A stretch of 20,719 nt of DNA from the NCBI GenBank assembly GCA_018263365.1, contig JAANXI010000002.1, positions 1 to 20,719 on the forward strand. Reading direction: 5' to 3'. Position numbers and translations under genes: made by a program. Positions 7,355-15,261 of the stretch are shown here, piece after piece. The notes under the pieces were generated by a model that worked only from the letters and a program-made list of their open reading frames with translations, had not been told where the DNA came from and did not search any database. The first letter of the stretch is position 1, and every line of letters begins with the position of its first letter. Origin of the DNA: Fidelibacterota bacterium (GTDB lineage Bacteria; Fidelibacterota; JAANXI01).

Positions 7355-8427
7355 CTACAACAAACAGCGTTGATCCAATTTTACAAAGTGATAAAGCCAA
7401 ACTGGAAGATTTTCAGTACGATCTTCCCGACGACCGGATAGCCCAGTATCCCGTGGAACCGCGGGACAGTTCCAAGCTGATGGTCTTTAACCGCACCACG
7501 AACTCCATCGAACACCGGGTGTTCACCGATGTCATCGATTACCTGGAGGAAGGTGATGTTCTGGTGCTCAACGAGACCAAGGTGTTTCCGTCCCGGCTCA
7601 TTGCCGTGAAAGATCAGACCGATGCCAAAGTTGAGGTCTTTCTGCTGCGGGAACTGGAGAGTAACATCTGGGAAGTGCTGGTTAATCCGGCGCGGAAGGT
7701 GCGTATCGGCAACAAACTGACCGTCACCGAGCAGCTCCAGTGCGACGTCATCGATAACACCATTTCCGGCGGACGGGTCGTCCGGTTTCTCTATGACAAA
7801 GATGACTTTTACGATATCATCGAGGAGATCGGTCAAGCGCCGCTGCCGCCGTACATCAAGCGGGATGCCGAGCCCAGGGATAAGGAGACCTACCAGACCG
7901 TCTTCGCGGAAAATCGCGGCGCCGTGGCAGCCCCGACGGCGGGACTACATTTCACCGAAGGTCTCTTAAGCAAGGTGAAGAAAAAGGGCGTGAAAATCGC
8001 GAAAGTCACACTGCACATCGGGCTGGGAACCTTCCGACCGGTGACCGTTGGCGATCTGACGCGCCATCACATGCATTCTGAAAACTATCGGGTGATGCCG
8101 GAGGATGCGAATATCATAAACGAAGCCCGCAATAATGGGCATCGCGTAATTGCGGGGGGCACTTCTGTGGTACGTGTGCTGGAGACTTCACAAATCGCGG
8201 GGAAAAAGGTCGTACCCAACGATGGCTGGACTGATCTGTTTATCTATCCGCCGTACGATTTCCGGATGGTTGACGGCATGATCACCAACTTTCACCAGTC
8301 GCAGTCCACGCTGCTTATGCTGGTGAGCGCCTTCCAAAACACGGAAGATATTATGGCGGCGTACCAGACCGCGCTGGACAACGATTACCGGTTTCTCAGT
8401 TACGGCGACGCGATGTTGCTGCTGTAG
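7351..8427 (+). CDS. queA: S-adenosylmethionine:tRNA ribosyltransferase-isomerase (QueA)
   Basis: QueA transfers and isomerises the ribosyl part of S-adenosylmethionine onto preQ1 at the wobble base of tRNAs with GUN anticodons, giving epoxyqueuosine. At 358 residues it is close to the E. coli length. Family landmarks are FQYDLPDDRIAQYP (21-34), VLNETKVFPSRL (72-83, usually NNTKV), the signature PTAGLHFT (195-202), GLGTFRPV, GGTSVVRVLE and VDGMITNFHQSQSTLLMLVSAF near the end. About 15 extra residues precede the conserved N-terminus; with no internal ATG there, the ATGA-coupled start looks right. It is translationally coupled to ruvB and lies 74 bases before ispD. Confidence 0.97.
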   Translation: MTTTNSVDPILQSDKAKLEDFQYDLPDDRIAQYPVEPRDSSKLMVFNRTTNSIEHRVFTDVIDYLEEGDVLVLNETKVFPSRLIAVKDQTDAKVEVFLLRELESNIWEVLVNPARKVRIGNKLTVTEQLQCDVIDNTISGGRVVRFLYDKDDFYDIIEEIGQAPLPPYIKRDAEPRDKETYQTVFAENRGAVAAPTAGLHFTEGLLSKVKKKGVKIAKVTLHIGLGTFRPVTVGDLTRHHMHSENYRVMPEDANIINEARNNGHRVIAGGTSVVRVLETSQIAGKKVVPNDGWTDLFIYPPYDFRMVDGMITNFHQSQSTLLMLVSAFQNTEDIMAAYQTALDNDYRFLSYGDAMLLL

Positions 8428-8501
8428 CAGTCCGGTTTACATTTCCGGTATTCCAACAGACCGGAGAAAATATTCATATCTGTTCAATCCTACCAAGCGC
8501 A

Positions 8502-9224
8502 ATGATAATGGCAAATCAAACTTACTCCGTCATCGCCATTATCCCGGCCGCCGGCGCCGGTTCGCGATTGCAGTCGATACTGAATCAGCCGAAGCAGTTC
8601 GCCCCACTTGCCGGAAAGCCGATCCTCACGCATACCCTGTTACAATTCCAACGGTGTGATTCCATCGACGGTATAATCATCCCGGCTGCATCGGAGTACA
8701 TCGACTTTATTCAAACAGGTATAGTTCACCAGTTCGGCATCGATAAAGTACTGGATATCATCCCCGGCGGCGATTCCCGTCAAAACTCGGTGTGGGAAGG
8801 TCTTTCACGTGCAAAACAGTATGACCCCGATACCGTCGCGGTGCACGATGCTGCCCGCCCGTTTATTTCATCAAATATAATCGAACATTCCGTGGAAGTT
8901 GCGCGGCACTCTGGCGGATGTTTGACGGCAATACGGGTGAACGATACGGTGAAGCGCGTAGAAAATGAAGCAGTCATCGCAACGCTGAATCGGGCGGAAC
9001 TCTGGGCGGCGCAAACGCCACAGACGTTTCGGTATCGGCTATTGCTCAGGGCGTTTGAAAAAGCAATGGCAGAAGGTTTCTCCGGAACGGATGAATCCAT
9101 GCTCGTAGAGCGCCTTGGCGAAACAGTGCCGGTTATCCATGGAAGCGCCCGGAATATCAAAATTACGACACCGGAGGATCTGAAAATCGCACAGGCAATG
9201 ATTGAAACGGAGAATAAAGTATGA
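8502..9224 (+). CDS. ispD: 2-C-methyl-D-erythritol 4-phosphate cytidylyltransferase (IspD)
   Basis: IspD joins CTP to methylerythritol phosphate, the third step of the MEP isoprenoid pathway. The 240 residues contain the nucleotide-binding PAAGAGSRL (15-23, with the catalytic Arg22), PKQF (30-33, Lys31), GGDSRQNSVWEGL (89-101), VHDAARPF (114-121), TPQTFRY, and the C-terminal KITTPEDLKIAQ. All are typical of a functional enzyme. Two start codons are possible (8502 and 8508); neither has a good Shine-Dalgarno sequence, and the choice changes only two residues. The stop overlaps the ispF start (ATGA), as in many genomes where the two are adjacent or fused. Confidence 0.97.
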   Translation: MIMANQTYSVIAIIPAAGAGSRLQSILNQPKQFAPLAGKPILTHTLLQFQRCDSIDGIIIPAASEYIDFIQTGIVHQFGIDKVLDIIPGGDSRQNSVWEGLSRAKQYDPDTVAVHDAARPFISSNIIEHSVEVARHSGGCLTAIRVNDTVKRVENEAVIATLNRAELWAAQTPQTFRYRLLLRAFEKAMAEGFSGTDESMLVERLGETVPVIHGSARNIKITTPEDLKIAQAMIETENKV

Positions 9225-9697
9225 ATCAACGTGTCGGAATCGGGTACGATGTGCATCAGCTGGGAGAAGGGCGCTCGCTGATTCTCGGCGGTGTGGAAAT
9301 CCACGCGGAAAAAGGTGTTGTCGCCCATTCCGACGGCGACGTCATCGCGCATGCAATTGGGGATGCACTCCTGGGAGCGGCGAATCTTGGGGACATCGGG
9401 CAGGTGTTTCCCTCGAACGATCCGAGTATCGCCGGGATTTCAGGGTCTGCCATTTTGCAGAAGGTTCGGGACATGCTGGACGAGCACGATTATTCCATCG
9501 GTAATATCGATGTGACGCTGATTTTACAGACGCCGAAAATTGCTTCGTATGTTTCCGAAATGAAAACCAATCTCTGCAATTCTCTGGGTGTTGAATCCGG
9601 CGCCATTTCAGTGAAAGCCACTACCACGGATCACCTGGGGTATGCTGGCCAGGGCGAAGGTATTGCCGCGATGGCCGTGGCGCTGGTGCAGATCTAA
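9221..9697 (+). CDS. ispF: 2-C-methyl-D-erythritol 2,4-cyclodiphosphate synthase (IspF)
   Basis: IspF cyclises CDP-methylerythritol 2-phosphate, releasing CMP, in the fifth step of the MEP pathway. At 158 residues it has the family length. The divalent-metal ligands are visible as D10 and H12 in GYDVHQLG, and H44 in HSDGDVIAHAIGDALLGAA. The usual GDIGxxFP (58-64) and the C-terminal TTTDHLGYAGQGEGIAAMAVAL are also present. Its start overlaps the ispD stop by four bases, implying coupled translation. It is followed after three bases by a DedA-family gene. Confidence 0.98.
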   Translation: MNQRVGIGYDVHQLGEGRSLILGGVEIHAEKGVVAHSDGDVIAHAIGDALLGAANLGDIGQVFPSNDPSIAGISGSAILQKVRDMLDEHDYSIGNIDVTLILQTPKIASYVSEMKTNLCNSLGVESGAISVKATTTDHLGYAGQGEGIAAMAVALVQI

Positions 9698-9700
9698 TCG

Positions 9701-10327
9701 ATGGGATCAATGCAACAGATTCTCAGCGAGACGCCTCCACTTATTGCGTACGTCATTCTGTTTTTTACGACACTTGCGGAAAATCTTTTTCCCCCGTTCC
9801 CCGGCGACACAATTACCCTCATCAGCGCATATCTAGTGGGAATCGGCGTGCTGGATATCTGGTGGACGTATGGTATTACCACTGCTGGCAGTCTGGCGGG
9901 ATTTCTTATTTTGTATATCCTCGGTGCACTGGTTGGCCGTCGGTATTTTTCCCGGAAGAATTTTAGGTATTTCAGTCGACAGTCTATTCAACGGGTGGAG
10001 GAGCTGTTTGAGCGGCGCGGTGTTATTATTATAGCGCTGAACCGGTTTTTGTCCGGCATCCGGGCGCTGATTTCTCTGGTGGCTGGTATCGCGGAATACA
10101 ACTGGCGCGTAGTTGTGGGGCTTGGGGTTGTCAGTTGTATTCTTTGGAACGGTGCGTTAATTTACGCAGGGAGCCGAGTGGGGGAGAATTGGGAAATCGT
10201 GTCTGCCTGGATACAAAAATACAATGCTGTGGCCCTGGTTATCGCAGGGATTGCATTGCTCGTTTGGGGGTATTTTAATCTGTATGTTCCGGCGTTCGCT
10301 GATAATAATTCCGCAGAAAATTCATAA
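9701..10327 (+). CDS. DedA family membrane protein (SNARE-associated/VTT domain)
   Basis: This is a 208-residue polytopic membrane protein with the DedA landmarks. An early re-entrant region ENLFPPFPGDTITL lies at residues 27-40, with hydrophobic segments before and after it. There is a cytoplasmic basic stretch (RRYFSRKNFRYFSRQ, about 86-100). The core motif NRFLSGIRALISLVAGIA (about 120-137) corresponds to F-x-R-x2-P/S-G-x-R. Two further membrane helices lie toward the C-terminus. DedA proteins include undecaprenyl-phosphate and phosphatidylethanolamine flippases; which lipid this one moves cannot be told. The start is three bases after the ispF stop with no clear ribosome-binding site of its own, implying coupling; an alternative ATG is at 9710. 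Its place behind ispD-ispF is suggestive, because undecaprenyl phosphate derives from MEP-pathway products. Confidence 0.9.
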   Translation: MGSMQQILSETPPLIAYVILFFTTLAENLFPPFPGDTITLISAYLVGIGVLDIWWTYGITTAGSLAGFLILYILGALVGRRYFSRKNFRYFSRQSIQRVEELFERRGVIIIALNRFLSGIRALISLVAGIAEYNWRVVVGLGVVSCILWNGALIYAGSRVGENWEIVSAWIQKYNAVALVIAGIALLVWGYFNLYVPAFADNNSAENS

Positions 10328-10345
10328 TAATTAAGAAATTAGATC

Positions 10346-10373
10346 GCTAATGAACGCGGATATACGCAAATAT
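10346..10373. repeat. Interspersed AACGCGGATATACGC-type element
   Basis: The string tgaacgcggatatacgcaaa in the dedA-gltX spacer resembles a widespread bacterial intergenic repeat of the form CACAGATTAACGCGGATTTACGCAGAT. The first part of such a unit (aaccacagatta) ends the window at 20708-20719. The family call rests on recognition; the window shows only partial copies. Confidence 0.35.
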
Positions 10374-10486
10374 TGTTGTAAAACTCGGCGTCTACCCTTT
10401 CCAGGAAGGAGTCTCAGGTGAGAAAGAGTGGCTGCAAATTCATCTAATTCTATAAGAATGTTTATCACTTTAAAACCGAAGGTATT

Positions 10487-11958
10487 ATGAATCCAAAAAT
10501 GAACATCAAAGTACGCTTTGCCCCGAGTCCGACCGGGTATTCACATGTCGGCGGGCTGCGGACGGCGTTGTACAATTATTTGTATGCAAGGAAGCACGAC
10601 GGAAAGCTAGTCCTGCGCATCGAGGATACGGATCAGTCCCGCTGGGTAGAGGGCGCGGTGGAGAATCTCATCGAGGCGCTGGAATGGGCCGGCATTGAGT
10701 ACGATGAGGGTCCGGAACTGCCCGGAGGTGAACGCGGAGAGGCTGGTCCGTATCGCCAGTCCGATCGCCTGGAATTGTACCAGCAATACACCAAGCAACT
10801 ACTGGATGAAGGACACGCCTATTACTGTTTTTGCTCCGAAGAGCGGCTGGAAAAAGTCCGGAAACAGCAGCAGGAGCTGAACAGGCGTTCCATGTATGAC
10901 AAACACTGCCGCAAGCTCTCCAAAAAGGAGCGACAGAATCGCTTGAAGGCTGGTATGCCACACGTTGTCCGTATGAAGATCCCGGAGGAAGACGGCACCG
11001 TTTCTTTCACAGATGAAGTTCGCGAAGAGGTTTCTATTCCCTACGAGAATTTGGACGATCAGGTATTGATCAAATCGGACGGATTTCCGACATATCATCT
11101 GGCAAACGTGTTGGATGATCACCTGATGGGTATTACCCATGTGATCCGCGGCGAGGAGTGGCTCCCGAGCACGCCGAAGCATATTTTACTGTACGAATAC
11201 TTCGACTGGGATACACCGGTGTTCGCGCACTTACCGCTGCTGTTAAACGAGGATCGCTCGAAGCTCTCCAAGCGCCAGGGCGATGTGGCTGTCGGCGATT
11301 ACCGCGACAAAGGCTATCTCCCGGAAGCCCTGATCAATTTTGTGGCGCTTTTGGGCTGGAGTCCCGGCGACGATCAGGAGATTCTCTCCATGGAGGAGAT
11401 GATCGATAAGTTTACGTTAGACCGGATCAACAAATCCGGCGCCGTCTTCAATCTGGAAAAGTTACAGTGGATGAACGGCATGTACATCCGCGAAACGGAT
11501 TCGAAAAAATTGGTGAACCTGGCGCTGCCTTATCTGCAAGAGGCCGGATTCGACGTCAGTGACCGGCACAAAATAACGCTGATTATTGACGCGGTGAAGG
11601 ACAATATTCGCTATTTCGCAGAACTGCCGGACCTGACCGAAGTCTTCCAGCCGAAGCCGCTGAAGATCGACGAGGAGGCCGAGCCGGAACTGGCGGAGAT
11701 GCTCCACAAAGATTCGTCGAAGAAGGTGTTTTCCGCACTGGCTGATGCATTCGAAAAACACGACGCGACATCGCCAAGGACGACTTTCTTTCGATTATGA
11801 AGTCTGTCCAGTCCGATACCGGTGTGAAAGGAAAAGATCTCTGGATGCCGGTGCGCATTGCGCTGACTGGTGAGATGCACGGCCCGGAACTGCCGGCGGT
11901 CATTGAAATTCTCGGCAAAGAGGTCTGCGTGGACCGATTTCGCGACCAGCTTGGCTGA
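10487..11958 (+). CDS. gltX: Glutamyl-tRNA synthetase (GltX), interrupted by a frameshift near the 3' end
   Basis: GltX charges tRNA-Glu with glutamate, and in many bacteria also tRNA-Gln. The class I nucleotide-binding motif appears as FAPSPTGYSHVGGLRTAL (11-28; usually GYLHIGG), and the KMSKS equivalent as KLSKRQGD (259-266). The original frame runs to a stop at 11800 (437 residues) but turns to nonsense after EKHDA at about 11767. The expected C-terminal anticodon-binding segment continues one frame over, as DIAKDDFLSIMK...WMPVRIALTGEMHGPELP...RFRDQLG, ending with TGA at 11956-11958. Adding one G in gcg(g)acatc near 11767 restores a 490-residue protein of normal length. This is either an assembly error or a true 3' mutation. 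The restored stop overlaps the ispE start by one base. Confidence 0.93.
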
Positions 11959-12836
11959 TGGACAGGCTCCGGCTCCAGTCCAGCGCAAAAGTTAACCTCG
12001 GACTCCGCATCGTCGGGCAGCGCCCGGACGGCTATCATTTCATCGACACCGTCTTCCAGGAGATCGATTTCGGTGATGAGATCACCTTTCAGCGAACTGA
12101 CTTCCCGGGCATCCAGTTTGAAACTGACTCCACTTCCCTGCCCTTCGATTCTTCGAATCTCTGCGTAAAAGCATACGAATTGCTGAGAAAGCATTATCCG
12201 GAAATCGACGGCGTAAAAATTTCCCTGAAAAAAAATATTCCTATCGGAGCGGGACTCGGCGGCGGCAGCAGCAACGCGGCGACGACCTTGCTCGGTTTAG
12301 CGAAGCTCTTTGCTCTCGACGTCTCTGGCAAAAAATTGTTGTCCCTTGCCACGGAGCTCGGCGCGGACGTACCCTTTTTTCTGTACGGTGGTACGGCGCA
12401 CGGCACGGGGGTCGGCGATCAAATCCATCCACTGGACACGAATTTTGATGAGTCTATTCTTTTGGTCTGTCCTGATATTCACATATCGACGGCGTGGGCG
12501 TACAACAACGTGAAATACGACTTGACAAACCAACAACCCGGAAATAAGTTTAAAGGCTTTTTTGACAAACGGGAACAATTCCAGCGGCTTGTGAATGATT
12601 TTGAACCGCTGGTATTGGCACGATATTCGGAGATCGGTGACATTAAACACCAGCTGATGCATCTCCAGGCTGACTACGTGAGTTTATCCGGAAGCGGGTC
12701 GGTGGTCTTCGGTATTTACGCGGATAATAATGTTGCCCGCCAGGCAGCGGCAGAACTGAGTTCACACTATCGCGTGGAACTGGTTCAGCCGGTACGGCGG
12801 GACTTGCCAAGGCTGCAGGAATTTTTGCGGTGCTGA
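11958..12836 (+). CDS. ispE: 4-diphosphocytidyl-2-C-methyl-D-erythritol kinase (IspE)
   Basis: IspE phosphorylates CDP-methylerythritol at the 2-hydroxyl, the fourth step of the MEP pathway, between IspD and IspF. The 292-residue GHMP kinase shows SSAKVNLGLRI with Lys11, the RPDGYHFIDTVFQEID substrate-side motif (22-37), the ATP-binding PIGAGLGGGSSNAATTL (95-111), ELGADVPFFLYGGTAHGTGVGD with catalytic Asp137, and the third GHMP motif LSGSGSVVFGIY. The start overlaps the true gltX stop as TGATG, consistent with termination-reinitiation coupling to gltX. It is followed 45 bases later by tRNA-Gln. Confidence 0.97.
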   Translation: MDRLRLQSSAKVNLGLRIVGQRPDGYHFIDTVFQEIDFGDEITFQRTDFPGIQFETDSTSLPFDSSNLCVKAYELLRKHYPEIDGVKISLKKNIPIGAGLGGGSSNAATTLLGLAKLFALDVSGKKLLSLATELGADVPFFLYGGTAHGTGVGDQIHPLDTNFDESILLVCPDIHISTAWAYNNVKYDLTNQQPGNKFKGFFDKREQFQRLVNDFEPLVLARYSEIGDIKHQLMHLQADYVSLSGSGSVVFGIYADNNVARQAAAELSSHYRVELVQPVRRDLPRLQEFLRC

Positions 12837-12881
12837 TCCATTTCATTATTTCTCTGAATATCATCCAATAGAAAACTTCAT

Positions 12882-12952
12882 TCGGGGGTCGTCTAATGGC
12901 AAGACCTCGGCCTTTGGCGCCGATAATTGGGGTTCGAATCCCTGCCCCCGAG
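12882..12952 (+). tRNA. tRNA-Gln (anticodon UUG)
   Basis: A 71-nt cloverleaf can be folded by eye. The acceptor stem is tcggggg/cccccga (12882-12888 with 12945-12951). The D arm is gtct/agac (12891-12905). The anticodon stem is tcggc/gccga with loop ctttggc, placing the anticodon TTG at 12914-12916. The T arm is tgggg-ttcgaat-ccctg (12928-12944, two wobble pairs). The discriminator base is G12952. No CCA is encoded. It lies between ispE and prs. Confidence 0.95.
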
Positions 12953-13000
12953 CGAATTTTCCTGATAAAAAACCGAACGCATTGAACTCAAGGAGCATCA

Positions 13001-13948
13001 ATGTCAATGGATTCTCATCCGGCGAAGCTGTTCGCCGGGCGCTCGAACTCCGAGTTGGCGGGTGAAATTTCGGAATACCTGAACCTGCCGCTGGGCGGGT
13101 TAACCATCAAGAATTTCAGCGATGGCGAAATTTGGGTGAAGTACGAGGAGAATATTCGCGGGACGGATGTCTTTCTCATCCAGTCGACGAATCCGCCGGC
13201 TGAAAACATTATCGAACTGTTACTGATGATCGATGCGGCAAAGCGAGCATCCGCCCATCGCATTACTGCTGTGATTCCCTATTACGGATATGCCCGGCAG
13301 GATCGGAAAGAGCAGCCGCGGGTGCCGATTTCCGCCCGGGTGATGGCAACCATGCTGACCCAATCCGGGGCGGATCGTGTTTTAACCATGGATCTCCATT
13401 CGACGCAGATCCAGGGATTTTTTGATATCCCGTTTGACCATTTGTATTCCAAGATCGCCCTGCTCCAGCACATTAAGGAGCGCGGCACAGAAAACCTGGC
13501 CGTGCTGGCGCCGGATGTCGGGAGCATTCCGATGGCGCGCTCGTATGCCAAGCTGCTCGGGGCATCTTTGGCCATTATTGATAAACGCCGCCCGGAGCCG
13601 AATCGATCGGATGTGATGAACGTAATCGGTGACCTGGACGGCAAAAATATTTTGATTATTGACGATTTGGTGGATACGGCAGGAACGCTGACCATCGCGG
13701 CGAAGGTCGCGAAAGAAAAAGGCGCGAAATCCGTGATGTCCGTGGCAACCCATGCGGTGCTTTCCGGACCGGCGGTTTCTCGAATTGTGGCGTCACCTAT
13801 TAAGCATCTGACGGTGACCAATACTCTGCATATTCCTGAAGAAAAACGATTTGAAAAATTACGTGTGATTAGCGTAGGCGAAGTCTTTGGCGAATCCATC
13901 AGACGTATTCACGAAGAAGAATCTATCAGCTCATTATTTAATGTTTAA
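13001..13948 (+). CDS. prs: Ribose-phosphate pyrophosphokinase (PRPP synthetase, Prs)
   Basis: Prs makes phosphoribosyl pyrophosphate from ribose 5-phosphate and ATP, feeding purine, pyrimidine, NAD, His and Trp synthesis. At 315 residues it has the normal length for class I enzymes. Landmarks are the entry KLFAGRSNSELA (9-20), FSDGE near 40, IPYYGYARQDRKEQPR (flexible loop, about 91-106), VLTMDLHSTQIQGFF, VLAPDVGSIPMARSYA, and the PRPP loop DDLVDTAGTL (221-230). The start follows aaggag at proper spacing; a second ATG two codons on is possible. The next gene, for ribosomal protein L25, starts 20 bases after the stop; prs next to rplY/ctc and pth is a widespread arrangement. Confidence 0.98.
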   Translation: MSMDSHPAKLFAGRSNSELAGEISEYLNLPLGGLTIKNFSDGEIWVKYEENIRGTDVFLIQSTNPPAENIIELLLMIDAAKRASAHRITAVIPYYGYARQDRKEQPRVPISARVMATMLTQSGADRVLTMDLHSTQIQGFFDIPFDHLYSKIALLQHIKERGTENLAVLAPDVGSIPMARSYAKLLGASLAIIDKRRPEPNRSDVMNVIGDLDGKNILIIDDLVDTAGTLTIAAKVAKEKGAKSVMSVATHAVLSGPAVSRIVASPIKHLTVTNTLHIPEEKRFEKLRVISVGEVFGESIRRIHEEESISSLFNV

Positions 13949-13968
13949 ACGCACAATGAGGAGAACCG

Positions 13969-14652
13969 ATGGCAACAGTTGATTTAAAAGCAAAAAAACG
14001 AGAGGACGCCGGGAAAAAGGCAACCAAGGATCTGCGCAAAGATGATCGGATCCCGTGTGTGCTTTATTCCCAGGAAGTGGAAGCCACACCGATTTCCATT
14101 GATAAAAGTGATCTGTTTTATGCAATGCAGTCCGGTGCGAAAGTCATCAACCTGAAGATCGGACGGAAGAAACAACCAGCTATTTACCGTGAGGTGCAGC
14201 ATCATCCGGTGACAGATGAGATCCTGCACATCGATTTTCTGGGGATCGTGGAAGGCCAGGCCGTGGAAACCCGTGTGGGAATCAACCTGGTTGGCGATCC
14301 GATTGGTGTCCGCGAAGAAGGCGGTATTCTGGAGCAGATTTTGTGGGATGCGGCGATACGTGCCATCCCCAGCAAGATTCCGGAGGCGCTGGACATCGAT
14401 GTAACCGAACTGCACATGGGCGATTCGGTGCAGGTATCCGATATTGAAATTGAAGATATTGAAATTCTTGAAAGTCCGGATCGCGCAGTCGCTTCGGTGG
14501 TTCATCCGACTCGTCTCGTGGTTGAGGAAGAGGAGCCGGAAGAAGAGGAACTCGAACTCGAAGAAGGCGAAGAACTTGAAGAGGGCGAAGAGCCCGAAGA
14601 AGGCGCAGAGGGCGAAGAAGGCGAATCCGAAGAGGAAGAATCGACCGAATAG
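13969..14652 (+). CDS. rplY: Ribosomal protein bL25 (Ctc/TL5 form) with a long acidic tail
   Basis: L25 binds 5S rRNA in the large subunit. This is the two-domain Ctc/TL5 type. The N-terminal 5S-binding domain (about 1-92) holds KKREDAGKKATKDLRKDDRIPCVLYS (the usual GRIPAVLYG with a changed end) and HPVTDEILHIDFL. The beta-rich C-domain (about 93-182) contains GQAVETRVGINLVGDPIGVREEGGILEQ and LDIDVTELHMGDSVQVSDI. Residues 186-227 form a tail made nearly all of Glu with a few Gly, Pro, Leu and Ser, which is longer than common. The start follows gaggag. It is 20 bases after prs and 20 bases before pth, so the three are probably cotranscribed. Confidence 0.96.
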   Translation: MATVDLKAKKREDAGKKATKDLRKDDRIPCVLYSQEVEATPISIDKSDLFYAMQSGAKVINLKIGRKKQPAIYREVQHHPVTDEILHIDFLGIVEGQAVETRVGINLVGDPIGVREEGGILEQILWDAAIRAIPSKIPEALDIDVTELHMGDSVQVSDIEIEDIEILESPDRAVASVVHPTRLVVEEEEPEEEELELEEGEELEEGEEPEEGAEGEEGESEEEESTE

Positions 14653-14672
14653 GACGTCGCCTGTGAGTGAAT

Positions 14673-15245
14673 ATGAAGTGTATTATCGGGTTGGGAAACC
14701 CCGGCAAACAGTACCGGTTGACGCGGCACAATATTGGATTCCAGGTGATCGATTATCTGGCGGACAAGCACCGCATCACATTGAAGTCCGGCGCAGGTGA
14801 GTATCTGTACGGTGAACACCGATCCGGTCGATACGCTCTGATGAAACCACTCACGTCCATGAATAACAGCGGAAATGCACTGATGCAGTTACAACAACAC
14901 AAGAAAGTCAAACCGAAGCAGATGCTGGTGATCTACGATGATCTGGATCTGCCGCTGGGGCGGATGCGATTTCGTCCGAACGGCAGTCCAGGCACACACC
15001 GAGGTATGCAATCGGTGGTCACCAAACTCGGCACGCAATCTGTACCTCGTTTGCGCCTCGGAATAGGCAGTGAGGAAAAAATTGGGCCATCGGAGGACTT
15101 CGTGTTGGACTCTTTTGCCAAAGATGAAAAATCGCTGGCAGAAGAGGTTGTCACAACTGCCGCTGACGGTGTTATGACCTATATCTATGACGGAATCCAA
15201 ACTGCGATGAACTCGTTCAACAAACTCGATCTCGCACGTAACTAA
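14673..15245 (+). CDS. pth: Peptidyl-tRNA hydrolase (Pth)
   Basis: Pth cleaves peptidyl-tRNAs that drop off ribosomes, recycling tRNA. The ATG at 14673 gives the canonical start MKCIIGLGNPG; the reading frame also allows a GTG at 14667, which would add only two residues. The 190-residue product has Asn9 in GLGNPG, catalytic His19 in TRHNIGF, Asn64 in MKPLTSMNNSG, Asp88 in IYDDLDLPLG, and GSPGTHRGMQSV (usual GGHNGL), followed by RLRLGIG. All active-site residues line up with E. coli Pth. It lies 20 bases after the L25 gene and 16 bases before hppA. Confidence 0.97.
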   Translation: MKCIIGLGNPGKQYRLTRHNIGFQVIDYLADKHRITLKSGAGEYLYGEHRSGRYALMKPLTSMNNSGNALMQLQQHKKVKPKQMLVIYDDLDLPLGRMRFRPNGSPGTHRGMQSVVTKLGTQSVPRLRLGIGSEEKIGPSEDFVLDSFAKDEKSLAEEVVTTAADGVMTYIYDGIQTAMNSFNKLDLARN

Positions 15246-15261
15246 GGAGGCAAATCCCCCT

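Noticed and set aside
8444..8465. Hairpin tccggt/accgga between queA and ispD
   Set aside because: A 6-bp stem with a 10-base loop and no T tract; it could occur by chance in GC-moderate DNA.
11750..11770. Programmed -1 frameshift in gltX at gaaaaac
   Set aside because: The P-site codon would not re-pair after slippage, no stimulatory hairpin is evident, and aminoacyl-tRNA synthetases are not known to use frameshifting; a lost base is simpler.
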